Both the position numbers and the translations under genes were made by a program. From contig JAEWAF010000064.1 in the NCBI GenBank assembly GCA_023391815.1, positions 124,001-188,000 of the forward strand: DNA of 64,000 nucleotides. The letters run 5' to 3'. Shown here one piece after another: positions 52,500 to 60,677 of the stretch. Position 1 is the first letter of the stretch, and every line of letters starts with the position of its first letter. Below the pieces are notes generated by a model. That model searched no databases. It was not told the DNA's origin and saw only the letters and a list, made by a program, of their open reading frames with translations. This stretch comes from Pseudomonadota bacterium. GTDB taxonomy: Bacteria > Pseudomonadota > Gammaproteobacteria > Steroidobacterales > Steroidobacteraceae.

Positions 52500-53846
52500 A
52501 TGGCACAGATTGAGCTGGCGGTCGAAGCCGACATTGCGACAGCGGTGAAGAGTGCGCCCCTCGACGCCGCGGACATGCGTCGGCGGATCAAGGCGATCTT
52601 CATCGGATCGGTGGGCAATCTGGTCGAGTGGTACGACTTCTACGCCTATGCGGCCTTCGCGCTGTACTTCGCGCACCTGTTCTTCCCGGGCGAGAATGTG
52701 GTGGTTCAGCAGCTGAGCGCCGCGCTGCTGTTCGCGTTCGGTTTCATCGTCCGCCCGCTCGGCGGCATGCTGTTCGGGCATCTGGCCGACCATTACGGAC
52801 GGCGCACGGCGCTCACGCTGTCGGTGCTGTTGATGTGTTTCGGCTCGTTGATGATCGCGGTGACACCGACCTATGGCTCGATCGGCATCGTGGCACCGAT
52901 CATGTTGTTCGTGGCACGCCTCATTCAGGGCCTGAGCCTCGGCGGCGAGTACGGCACCAGCGCAACTTACCTGAGCGAGATCGCGCACGAGGATCATCGC
53001 GGCTTCTTCGCCAGCTTCCAGTACGTGACGCTCATCGGCGGCCAGTTGCTGGCCATCCTGGTGCTGTTGCTGCTGCAGAAGGTGTTCCTGACGCATGAGC
53101 AGCTGATGGACTGGGGCTGGCGCATTCCATTCATCATCGGCGCCGGTCTCGCGATCGTCGCGGCGCTCATGCGCCGGGAACTGCACGAGACCGACGCGTT
53201 CGTCGAAGCGAGAAAATCCAAGCCGCGTGAAAGCTCGACCAAGGCGCTGATGAAATATCCGCGCGAGGTGCTGCTCGTCGTCGGCCTGACGATGGGCGGC
53301 ACCGCGGCCTTCTACACGTACACCACGTACATGCAGAAATTTCTGAAGCTGTCGGTCAAGCTCACCGATGATCAGACGACCATGGTGACCGCCGGCTCGT
53401 TGCTGTTCGCCATGCTGTTGCAACCGATCTATGGGGCGATTTCCGACAGGATCGGTCGCAAGTGGTTGCTGATCGGCTTCGGAGTGGCCGGCACGCTGTT
53501 TACCATTCCGCTGCTCACATCGTTGCAGGCGGCACGGGATCCGTTTCAGGCGTTCTGCCTGATCGCGCTCGCATGGATCATCGTGTCGGGTTACACGTCG
53601 ATCAACGCGGTGGTGAAAGCAGAGCTGTTCCCCACCCGGGTGCGCGCGACGGGCGTCGGGCTGCCTTATGCAATCACGGTATCGCTGTTCGGCGGTACCG
53701 CCGAATCCATCGGGCTCTGGTTCAAATCGATCGGGCACGAGAGCTGGTTCTACTACTACCTGACCGGTTGCATCGCTACGTCGCTCGTGGTCTACCTGCT
53801 CATGCGCGATACCAAGAAGGCGTCCGCCATGGATCGGCATGACTGA
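52500..53846 (+). CDS. MFS metabolite:H+ symporter (KgtP/ShiA type)
   Basis: The protein has 448 residues and 12 membrane helices. The family signature GNLVEWYDFYAYAAFALYFAHLFFP and the loop motifs FGHLADHYGRRTAL and RLIQGLSLGGEYGTSATYLSE identify the metabolite:H+ symporter group, which takes up alpha-ketoglutarate, citrate, shikimate or related acids. The start is set by the sigma-54 promoter just upstream. The neighbouring dctB/dctD-type genes support a carboxylate substrate, with this MFS protein standing in for the usual DctA or TRAP transporter. Confidence 0.92.
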   Translation: MAQIELAVEADIATAVKSAPLDAADMRRRIKAIFIGSVGNLVEWYDFYAYAAFALYFAHLFFPGENVVVQQLSAALLFAFGFIVRPLGGMLFGHLADHYGRRTALTLSVLLMCFGSLMIAVTPTYGSIGIVAPIMLFVARLIQGLSLGGEYGTSATYLSEIAHEDHRGFFASFQYVTLIGGQLLAILVLLLLQKVFLTHEQLMDWGWRIPFIIGAGLAIVAALMRRELHETDAFVEARKSKPRESSTKALMKYPREVLLVVGLTMGGTAAFYTYTTYMQKFLKLSVKLTDDQTTMVTAGSLLFAMLLQPIYGAISDRIGRKWLLIGFGVAGTLFTIPLLTSLQAARDPFQAFCLIALAWIIVSGYTSINAVVKAELFPTRVRATGVGLPYAITVSLFGGTAESIGLWFKSIGHESWFYYYLTGCIATSLVVYLLMRDTKKASAMDRHD

Positions 53847-53949
53847 CACTTGACGCATTCGCACAGACTTGGTGACATCGCCGAGGGGACCGACGCAACC
53901 ATCACGTTGGGAAAACAAGTAGCCGCGAAAATCCGTACTACTCTCGCTC

Positions 53950-55821
53950 ATGAAGCTCGCGGCCAAGACTTTGCAGTCCCTTTGCGTTCGGCGCGCGGCG
54001 GTGGCCATTCTGATCGCGACAGCGATCGCCGGATCCGGATGGCTGGCCTACGAATTGGCTTTGCAGTCCGGCTTCGGCGGCTTGCAACGTGCGGCGAACG
54101 ATCGGCTCTCGCTGCTTCAGCTCACGCTCGACGCGACGATCGAGCGATTCCGTTACCTGCCCACCGCGCTTGCCCAGGCGGCGCCGATCGCCGAGATCTA
54201 TGAGCATCCCGATTCGCCGCAGGCGAGACAGGCCGCGAATCAGTATTTGAAATCGCTGAACGAGGCGGCCGGCTCCTCGGACATCTATGTCCTCGATCAC
54301 AGCGGCGTTGCGCTGGCGGCCAGCAACTATCTCGAGAACAACAGTTTCCTCGGCAAGAACTACGCGTTCCGCCCGTACTTCACCGAAGCGCTCAACAGCG
54401 ACGAAGGCCGTTACTACGCGGTCGGTGCCACCACCGGCAAGCCCGGTTATTTTCTGTGGCACTCGACCAATGAGAACGCAGGGACCGGAGTCGGCGTCGC
54501 GGTCGTGAAAGTGGATCTGCACCCGTTGCAGAACGAATGGAAAAGCACCGGCGCGCTGGTGGCCATGCTCGATCCGAACGGCGTGATCTTCCTGACCAGC
54601 CGCCCGAACTGGCAATACCGGCCCATCTCGAAGCTCTCCGAATCACAACTGCGGCTGTTGCGCGATACGCGTCAATACGGTCGTGCCATCGACGATATGA
54701 ATCCATTGTTCAACGGCGAGCGGACCGATCACGGCATGAAGGTGGTGCGCATCAACGAACCCGAGGAGCGCACCGGTCATGAGTACGTCGTGTTCAACCG
54801 GCCGTTGCCGAAGCATGGATGGACGCTGGTCGTCCTGTTTCCTCTGCAATCCGTGCAGCAGCAGGCTGCGGTGGTCGCCGCTGCCGCGATGCTGGCGGTG
54901 CTTGCCGCCTTGCTGATCTACCTGGTCACGCATCAGCGCCGGCATATCGTGCGCGCCAAGCTCAACGCGCATCACGACCTGGAATTGCGAGTGACCGAAC
55001 GCACGGCGGAGCTGGCTGCGACCAATTCGCTGTTGTCGGCGGAGATCAATGAACGAATCAGGACCGAGCGAGACCTGCGTCGTGCGCAGGACAACCTGGT
55101 GCACGCGACGAAGATGGCAAGCCTCGGGCAGGCGCTGGCGGGCGTCGCCCATGAGATCAATCAATCGCTCGCCGCGATGACGACCTACATCGCCGGCGCG
55201 CGCATCCTGCTCGACAGGAACGACAAGGACTCGGCCCTGAAGAATCTGCAACTCGTCTCCGCCATCGTCACCCGCATGGGGGCGTTGACCCAGCATCTGA
55301 AGACGTTCGCCCGCAAGGACACGGCATCCAGGCAGGCGACCGATCTGAACGCGGCGATTCGCTACGCGCTCAGCCTGGTCGACTATCGCCTCGGCGAGCA
55401 GGACGTGACTCTGCAAGTCTCGATTCCCGAAGAGGCGGTGTACGTGATCGGCAATGCCGTTCGACTGGAACAGGTCATCGTCAACCTGATCTCGAATGCG
55501 CTCGACGCCATGCGCGAACGGCCGGAGCGGCAGCTGACGATCGAGCTGGAGCGCGGCGAAGAGCGCGCGAGCCTCCGGGTTCGCGATACCGGTCGGGGCA
55601 TTGCCCGCGAACACCTCAGCAGCGTGTTCGATCCTTTCTACACCACGAAGGACGTCGGCCAGGGGCTCGGCCTCGGGCTGTCGATCTCCTACGGCATCAT
55701 CCAGGACATGGGCGGCGAAATAAGCGTCGAAAGCGCATTGGATCGAGGCACGACGTTTCGTATCGTTCTGCCGCTCGCCGGCGCCCTGGCTCCTCCAACC
55801 GCGGTGGCAATCCAGACATGA
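53950..55821 (+). CDS. dctB: DctB-like sensor histidine kinase
   Basis: The protein has 623 residues. TM1 near 15-36, a periplasmic tandem-PAS (dCache) sensor to about residue 300 (FLGKNYAFRPYFTEALN ... YYAVGATTGKPGYFLW is DctB-typical), TM2 near 308-328, then a coiled linker. The HisKA box has the phospho-His in GVAHEINQSLAAM. The ATPase has N (NLISNALDAM), DTGRGI and GLGLGLSISYGI. In rhizobia DctB senses C4-dicarboxylates and phosphorylates DctD. The sensor sequence here cannot be assigned a ligand. A TTGACG-N17-TGACAT element at 53850-53878 is a weak sigma-70 candidate. Its stop overlaps the next ATG. Confidence 0.92.
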   Translation: MKLAAKTLQSLCVRRAAVAILIATAIAGSGWLAYELALQSGFGGLQRAANDRLSLLQLTLDATIERFRYLPTALAQAAPIAEIYEHPDSPQARQAANQYLKSLNEAAGSSDIYVLDHSGVALAASNYLENNSFLGKNYAFRPYFTEALNSDEGRYYAVGATTGKPGYFLWHSTNENAGTGVGVAVVKVDLHPLQNEWKSTGALVAMLDPNGVIFLTSRPNWQYRPISKLSESQLRLLRDTRQYGRAIDDMNPLFNGERTDHGMKVVRINEPEERTGHEYVVFNRPLPKHGWTLVVLFPLQSVQQQAAVVAAAAMLAVLAALLIYLVTHQRRHIVRAKLNAHHDLELRVTERTAELAATNSLLSAEINERIRTERDLRRAQDNLVHATKMASLGQALAGVAHEINQSLAAMTTYIAGARILLDRNDKDSALKNLQLVSAIVTRMGALTQHLKTFARKDTASRQATDLNAAIRYALSLVDYRLGEQDVTLQVSIPEEAVYVIGNAVRLEQVIVNLISNALDAMRERPERQLTIELERGEERASLRVRDTGRGIAREHLSSVFDPFYTTKDVGQGLGLGLSISYGIIQDMGGEISVESALDRGTTFRIVLPLAGALAPPTAVAIQT

Positions 55822-57197
55822 ATCCCACAGTCCTCGTTGTCGACGATGAAGAACAGGTACGCCACTCGATCGCGCAATGGCTCGAATTGGGTGGCCACAC
55901 CGTTGAGACCGCCGCGGATGCGGACGCCGCGCTCGCGGTCATCCGGCGAAGGGCGCCCAAGGTGGTCGTAACGGATTTCAAGATGCCGCGTAAATCGGGC
56001 ATGGATCTGATGCGCGAACTGCAGCGCTTCGAGCCGGACATTCCCGTTGTGCTTCTCACCGCGCACGGCGACGTGCCGCTCGCGGTCGCCGCCATGCGCG
56101 AGGGCGCCTACGATTTTCTGCAAAAGCCGTATGTGCCCGAACACCTCTCGGCAGTGGTGGCGCGTGCCATCGAGCAACGCCGGTTGAAAGAAGAATTACA
56201 GCAGCTGTCCGGACGCGTCGCCGCCCACGAAGGATTGCAGGCTCACATTGTCGGCGCTTCGGCCGCGATCGCGCGCGTTCGCGACATGGTGGCGGAGCTG
56301 TCTCTGCACGATCCCAACGTGATCATCACCGGGCAGACCGGTACCGGCAAGGAAGTGGTTGCTCGCGCCTTGCACGATTTCGGACCGCGCTCGAAGGCGC
56401 CGTTCGTCGCCATCAATTGCGCGGCGCTGCCTGAAGAGTTGTTCGAAAGCGAACTGTTCGGCCATGAAGCGGGCGCGTTCACCGGAGCGCGCGGCGCGCG
56501 GGTCGGCAAATTCGAATTCGCGCACGGTGGCACGCTGCTGCTGGATGAGATCGAGAGCATGCCGCTGGCATTGCAAGCGAAGCTGTTGCGCGTTTTGCAG
56601 GAGAAGGTGGTCGAGCGCGTCGGTTCGAACAAGAGCGTGCCGGTCAATGTGCGGGTGATCGCGGCAACCAAATACGATCTGGAGGAACAGGGCCGGCTCG
56701 GCCGGTTCCGTCCCGATCTCTACTATCGGCTGGCCGGCGCCGAAATTCCGTTGCCGCCGCTGAAGGCGCGCGAGGGAGACATTCTGCTGTTGTTCGAACA
56801 CTTCGCGACGCGCGCCGCTTCGATTGCAGGACAGCCGCATCGATCGTTGTCGTCCTCCGACGTCGAGGCATTGCTCACGCACAGCTGGCCCGGCAACGTG
56901 CGGGAATTGAAGAGCGTGGCCGAGCGTTATGCGCTGGGGCTGAAGTCGATGGGCCGAACGGTGCCGGAGATTCTCGGCAAAGCCGCGCCGATCCCGGCCG
57001 CTGGCGGCTCGGCGCTGGCGGATCGGGTCGCCGCCTACGAACGGCAATTGATCGAGGCCGCGCTGAAAGATCATGGCGGTTCGATCAGCGCAGTGATCGA
57101 GGTGCTCGGCATTCCGCGGCGTACGTTGAACGAAAAAATGGTCAAGTACGGATTGATCCGGCCAGGGCGCGACGCCGGCGCGAATCACCACGCCTGA
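55818..57197 (+). CDS. dctD: DctD-like sigma-54 response regulator
   Basis: The protein has 459 residues. A receiver domain (phospho-acceptor Asp53 in VVVTDFKMP) is followed by an AAA+ domain with Walker A GQTGTGKEV, the sigma-54-contact loop GAFTGA, Walker B GGTLLLDEIE, and a C-terminal Fis-type helix-turn-helix (HGGSISAVIEVLGIPRRTLNEKM). It is co-translated with dctB (ATGA overlap). It lies between two sigma-54 promoters, each preceded by the same paired dyad, so it is the natural candidate to bind them and drive both the MFS gene and the DUF1592 operon. Confidence 0.94.
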   Translation: MNPTVLVVDDEEQVRHSIAQWLELGGHTVETAADADAALAVIRRRAPKVVVTDFKMPRKSGMDLMRELQRFEPDIPVVLLTAHGDVPLAVAAMREGAYDFLQKPYVPEHLSAVVARAIEQRRLKEELQQLSGRVAAHEGLQAHIVGASAAIARVRDMVAELSLHDPNVIITGQTGTGKEVVARALHDFGPRSKAPFVAINCAALPEELFESELFGHEAGAFTGARGARVGKFEFAHGGTLLLDEIESMPLALQAKLLRVLQEKVVERVGSNKSVPVNVRVIAATKYDLEEQGRLGRFRPDLYYRLAGAEIPLPPLKAREGDILLLFEHFATRAASIAGQPHRSLSSSDVEALLTHSWPGNVRELKSVAERYALGLKSMGRTVPEILGKAAPIPAAGGSALADRVAAYERQLIEAALKDHGGSISAVIEVLGIPRRTLNEKMVKYGLIRPGRDAGANHHA

Positions 57198-57198
57198 G

Positions 57199-57218
57199 AT
57201 GGGCGGTTTTCGGCCGAT
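57199..57218. promoter_or_regulatory. Enhancer dyad B1 upstream of the DUF1592 operon
   Basis: ATGGGC-N8-GCCGAT, one mismatch from the ATCGGC-N8-GCCGAT dyad seen before the MFS gene. It begins two bases after the dctD stop codon and is exactly 33 bp upstream of B2, the same spacing as the A1/A2 pair. Confidence 0.7.
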
Positions 57219-57231
57219 GCTCAAATCGGCA

Positions 57232-57251
57232 ATCGGCGATTTTCCGCTGAT
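57232..57251. promoter_or_regulatory. Enhancer dyad B2 upstream of the DUF1592 operon
   Basis: ATCGGC-N8-GCTGAT, one mismatch from the perfect dyad. Its centre lies about 130 bp before the predicted transcription start, against about 120 bp for A2. The difference is about one helical turn, so both pairs face the promoter in a similar way. The rest of the 335-bp gap 57198-57532 shows only the sigma-54 promoter, an A7 run near 57292, and no gene. Confidence 0.7.
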
Positions 57252-57345
57252 CGGTCCCGGCGGGGCGCGCTCACCGGCCACTGCAGCCCCAAAAAAATTC
57301 CTACCGACAAGGCTTTACGCAGCGCGCGGCCGTTCAACGGCGAGC

Positions 57346-57361
57346 TGGCACGTGGATTGCT
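57346..57361 (+). promoter_or_regulatory. Sigma-54 promoter of the DUF1592 operon
   Basis: TGGCACG-N4-TTGCT is the textbook sigma-54 consensus. GG (57347-57348) and GC (57359-57360) are separated by 10 bases. Transcription should begin near 57372, leaving a leader of about 160 bases before the ATG at 57533. No other good promoter is visible in the gap. Confidence 0.87.
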
Positions 57362-57532
57362 ATATCTGATGTAGAAGCGACCGCAGGGGCCGCGAGCGAC
57401 GCGCGTGATCCGTTGGCTCTACGCAATCTGTGTTGTTCCTCGTTTGAAACGTTGCTGCTCGTTTGATACGTAGTGCGTCGGAGGAGCGAGAGCCAGTGCA
57501 GTTCGAGCTCGTCCGTTTGAGAAGGGGGTTAC

Positions 57533-59278
57533 ATGCGTCTGTTGTCGAGTGAACGGTGTCCGTCAGTTGGACGATGGTCCTCGCGCCTGCTTGGATCGGC
57601 GGCGGGACTGCTGACCACCCTCGCATTGGCGAGCTATTCCGGAATATCGGCTAGCGCGCAGGGAGCGGCGACGTCGGCCACCGCTCAACAAACACAGGCG
57701 CCGCTCGAGGAGCCGCAAGACACGGGCTCTCTGAGCCGGCTGCGGTTGCTGACCGAGGAGCAGTACCTCAACACCGTCCGCTATGTGTTCGGCCCCGACG
57801 TGGCCCCCGAGCCTCACTTCCCTCCGGCGCAGCGTCGCGACGGTCTGCTCGCGCTCGGCTCTTCGATCACCGGCGTGACCACGGCGCAGCTCGAGCTGTA
57901 TCAGAAGGCCGCGGTCACGATCGCCAACACCGTGGTCGATCCCAAATATCGCGCCTTCCTGATCACCTGCAAGCCCAGGAACGAGAAAGCGGCCGACAAG
58001 GCTTGCGCGACTCAATTCCTGAAGGAGAAAGGCCGACTGCTGAATCGTCGTCCGCTGGCGCGCGAGGAGCTCGATGCGTTCGTCGCCGAGGCAAACAAGT
58101 CAGCCGATCAGCTCAAGGATTTTTACGCCGGCATCGGCGTTGCGCTCGAAGCGATGCTGGTCAGCCCCAACGTGTTGTTCGTCGCCGAGACCACCGAGCC
58201 GGATCCGGCGCGTCCCGGTCGCGAACGTCTCGACGCGTTCTCGCTCGCAACTCGCCTGTCTTTGTTTCTGTGGAACGCGGTGCCCGACGACAACGTGCTG
58301 AAGGCTGCCGAGAGCGGCGAAATCCAGACGCCGAAAGGCCGCGCGCGCGTCGTCGACATGATGCTTGCAAGCCGTCGTCTCGACGCTGGTGTGCGCGCCT
58401 TCTTCGACGACATGTTCGGCTTTGACGATTTCAATTCGCTGTCGAAGGATCCGGCGACATACCCGCAGTTCACCGGCCAGGTAGCGCAGGACGCGCGCGA
58501 GCAGACCTTGCGCACCATCGTCGATCATCTCGTCAACAAGCGCGGCGACTACCGCGATCTCTTCACGACTCGCGAGACGTTCATTTCGCCGGCGCTCGCC
58601 GTGCTCTACGGCGAGCCCGCGCCTGCCGGTTGGACGCCGTACACGGAAGCACCCGACAGCCCGCGCGCCGGTCTGTTGAGCCAGGTCAGTTTTCTTGCAC
58701 TCCATTCCCATCCCACGCGCTCTTCTCCCACTCTGCGCGGCAAGGCGCTGCGTGAGACGTTGCTATGTCAGCGCGTGCCGCCGCCGCCGCCCAATGTCGA
58801 CTTCTCGGCGGTCGACAATCCGGACTCGCCGTTCGCGACTCAGCGTGAGCGCGTCGCATTTCATCTGAAGAATCCGGTCTGCGCCGGCTGCCACAAGATC
58901 ACCGATCCGATGGGGCTGGCGCTGGAGAACTTTGACAGCAGCGGCCGCTATCGCGAAGAGGAGCGCGGCACCAAGATCGACGCGAGCGGCACGCTCGACG
59001 GTAAAGCTTTCTCCGGCGCAACCAGCCTCGGGCAGGTGCTCCACGATTACCCGGGTCTCACCTCCTGTTTAGTGCAGCGGGTTTACAGCTACGGCGCGGG
59101 CGGCGCGATTCGTCCCGAAGACAAGAAGACGCTCGATTACTTCAATGCGCGCTTCGCCGAAGCGGGCTATCGCGTGCCGGATCTGCTGCGCACGATTGCG
59201 CTCAGCAACGCATTCTCGGAAATCGTCGCACCGAAGTCGCCGGCGCCGGCTGTGAAGACAGCCAGCGCCGCGAACTGA
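57533..59278 (+). CDS. DUF1592/DUF1588/DUF1585 secreted protein with c-type heme motif
   Basis: The protein has 581 residues with a signal peptide (LLGSAAGLLTTLALASYSGISASAQ). The domain order is that of the planctomycete-cytochrome-associated family: DUF1587 (LTEEQYLNTVRYVFG), DUF1595 (LLNRRPLAREELDAFV), DUF1592 (FSLATRLSLFLWNAVPDD), DUF1588 (SPTLRGKALRETLLCQRVPPPPPNV) and DUF1585 at the C-terminus. One CxxCH heme site is present (NPVCAGCHKITDPMGLALENFD). The usual N-terminal cytochrome domain is absent. The biochemical role is unknown; the family is assumed to be redox-active. It heads a sigma-54-dependent operon of exported proteins. Confidence 0.9.
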   Translation: MRLLSSERCPSVGRWSSRLLGSAAGLLTTLALASYSGISASAQGAATSATAQQTQAPLEEPQDTGSLSRLRLLTEEQYLNTVRYVFGPDVAPEPHFPPAQRRDGLLALGSSITGVTTAQLELYQKAAVTIANTVVDPKYRAFLITCKPRNEKAADKACATQFLKEKGRLLNRRPLAREELDAFVAEANKSADQLKDFYAGIGVALEAMLVSPNVLFVAETTEPDPARPGRERLDAFSLATRLSLFLWNAVPDDNVLKAAESGEIQTPKGRARVVDMMLASRRLDAGVRAFFDDMFGFDDFNSLSKDPATYPQFTGQVAQDAREQTLRTIVDHLVNKRGDYRDLFTTRETFISPALAVLYGEPAPAGWTPYTEAPDSPRAGLLSQVSFLALHSHPTRSSPTLRGKALRETLLCQRVPPPPPNVDFSAVDNPDSPFATQRERVAFHLKNPVCAGCHKITDPMGLALENFDSSGRYREEERGTKIDASGTLDGKAFSGATSLGQVLHDYPGLTSCLVQRVYSYGAGGAIRPEDKKTLDYFNARFAEAGYRVPDLLRTIALSNAFSEIVAPKSPAPAVKTASAAN

Positions 59279-59297
59279 TGAAGAGGGGGAACAAGCA

Positions 59298-60632
59298 ATG
59301 TCAAAACTCACACGCCGCCGTGTTCTTCGCGGAATCCTCCAGGGCGGAGCCGTCACGGTCGGATTGCCGCTCCTGAATTGCTTCCTCAACGACAACGGCA
59401 ATGCCTATGCGGATGGCACGCCGCTGCCGATTCGATACGGCACCTGGCTCTGGGGCCTGGGCATGAGCAAGAATGTGTTCGTGCCGAAGAAGACCGGGCC
59501 GGGCTACGATCTTCCCGAGGAGCTGGTCGCGCTCAAGAACGTGCGCGATCAGATCAATCTCTACACGAACCTCACCGCGTTTCGCGACGGCGCGTTCTTC
59601 TGCCACTTCACCGGCTGGATGGTGTTCCGCTCGGGCACCTCGCCGACGGTCGCCAACCAGGCGCCCTCGGAGACGCTCGATGTGATCGTCGCCAATCAGA
59701 TCGGCCGCACCACGCGCTTCAAGAACCTGACCGCTACCGCGACCGGCGACGTGCGAACGGTCGTGTCCTACGAGAACGCCAACACGCCGAACTCGCCGGA
59801 GTTCTCACCGGTGAACTTCTACAAGCGCCTGTTCGGTCCGGATTTCCAGGATCCGAATGCTCCCACCTTCGCACCGAGTCCCCTCATCATGGCGCGCAAG
59901 AGCGCGCTGTCGGCGGTGACCGAGCAACGCAAGGCGCTCGAAAAGAAGGTCGGTGCCGAGGATCGGCAGCGGCTCGATCAATACTTCACCGGCCTGCGTC
60001 ATCTCGAACAGCAGTTCGATCATCAGCTGACCAAGCCCGAGCCGCGCGCGGCCTGCGTGGTGCCTCCGGCGCCGAAGGAAGATCCGAAGCTCGGCAACGA
60101 AGCGAGCCTGGTCGCCGAGCGTCACAAGATGATGACCGATCTGCTGGTCATGGCAGTCGCGTGCGACCAGACGCGCGTGTTCAACATGGCTTACTCGAAC
60201 GCGCAGGCCAACACCACCAAGCCCGGTTACGAGAAGCCGCATCATACGACGACTCATGAAGAGCCGACGGATGCGCAGCTCGGCTATCAGCCCAATGCAT
60301 CGTGGTTCCTGCGCCGGTCGATGGAGTCGTGGGCTTATTTCGTCGAAGCCTTCAACAACGTGAAGGAGGGCGACGGTACGCTGCTCGACAATTGTTTGAT
60401 CATGGCCAATACCGACGTGGCGAACGCGCGCATCCATTCGCTCGAAGAGATGCCGGCATTCACGGCGGGCAGAGCCGGCGGCAGAGTCAAGACCGGCATG
60501 CACATCGACTGCAAGGGTGCGCAAGGAACCCAGCTCGGCTTTACCACAATGAAGGTCATGGGCCTGGATATTCCCTCCTGGGGAACCAAGAGCAACCAGA
60601 CCAGCAAGGTCATCAGCGAAATTCTGGTCTGA
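59298..60632 (+). CDS. DUF1552 domain protein, Tat-exported
   Basis: The protein has 444 residues. A twin-arginine leader (LTRRRVLRGILQGGAVTVGLPLL) indicates folded export. The body matches DUF1552, the regular partner of DUF1592 proteins: RYGTWLWGLGMSKNVFVPK, TGWMVFRSGTS, and a central region that ends with CDQTRVFNMAYSNA and HHTTTHEEP, where His and Asp residues could bind metal as in DUF1501/sulfatase-like relatives. It is 19 bp downstream of the DUF1592 gene. No reaction has been assigned to the family as far as I know. Confidence 0.9.
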   Translation: MSKLTRRRVLRGILQGGAVTVGLPLLNCFLNDNGNAYADGTPLPIRYGTWLWGLGMSKNVFVPKKTGPGYDLPEELVALKNVRDQINLYTNLTAFRDGAFFCHFTGWMVFRSGTSPTVANQAPSETLDVIVANQIGRTTRFKNLTATATGDVRTVVSYENANTPNSPEFSPVNFYKRLFGPDFQDPNAPTFAPSPLIMARKSALSAVTEQRKALEKKVGAEDRQRLDQYFTGLRHLEQQFDHQLTKPEPRAACVVPPAPKEDPKLGNEASLVAERHKMMTDLLVMAVACDQTRVFNMAYSNAQANTTKPGYEKPHHTTTHEEPTDAQLGYQPNASWFLRRSMESWAYFVEAFNNVKEGDGTLLDNCLIMANTDVANARIHSLEEMPAFTAGRAGGRVKTGMHIDCKGAQGTQLGFTTMKVMGLDIPSWGTKSNQTSKVISEILV

Positions 60633-60677
60633 GCCGCGCTCGCGGAGCGGATCGGGCGCTGAGCAAAAGGGGGATCG

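Noticed and set aside
53850..53878. Sigma-70 promoter TTGACG-N17-TGACAT before dctB
   Set aside because: The -35 is good but the -10 is poor; not strong enough to list as a separate feature.
52491..54008. Minus-strand open frame of 505 codons over the MFS gene
   Set aside because: Gln/His/Arg-rich composition and no motifs; the plus strand encodes a textbook 12-helix transporter.
57283..57300. Possible intrinsic terminator or IHF site at the A7 run
   Set aside because: There is no GC-rich stem before a T-run on either strand, and the match to the IHF consensus is weak.
57533..59278. RoxA-like rubber oxygenase or di-heme peroxidase
   Set aside because: Only one CxxCH is present and the domain order is that of DUF1587-1595-1592-1588-1585; no RoxA signature is visible.
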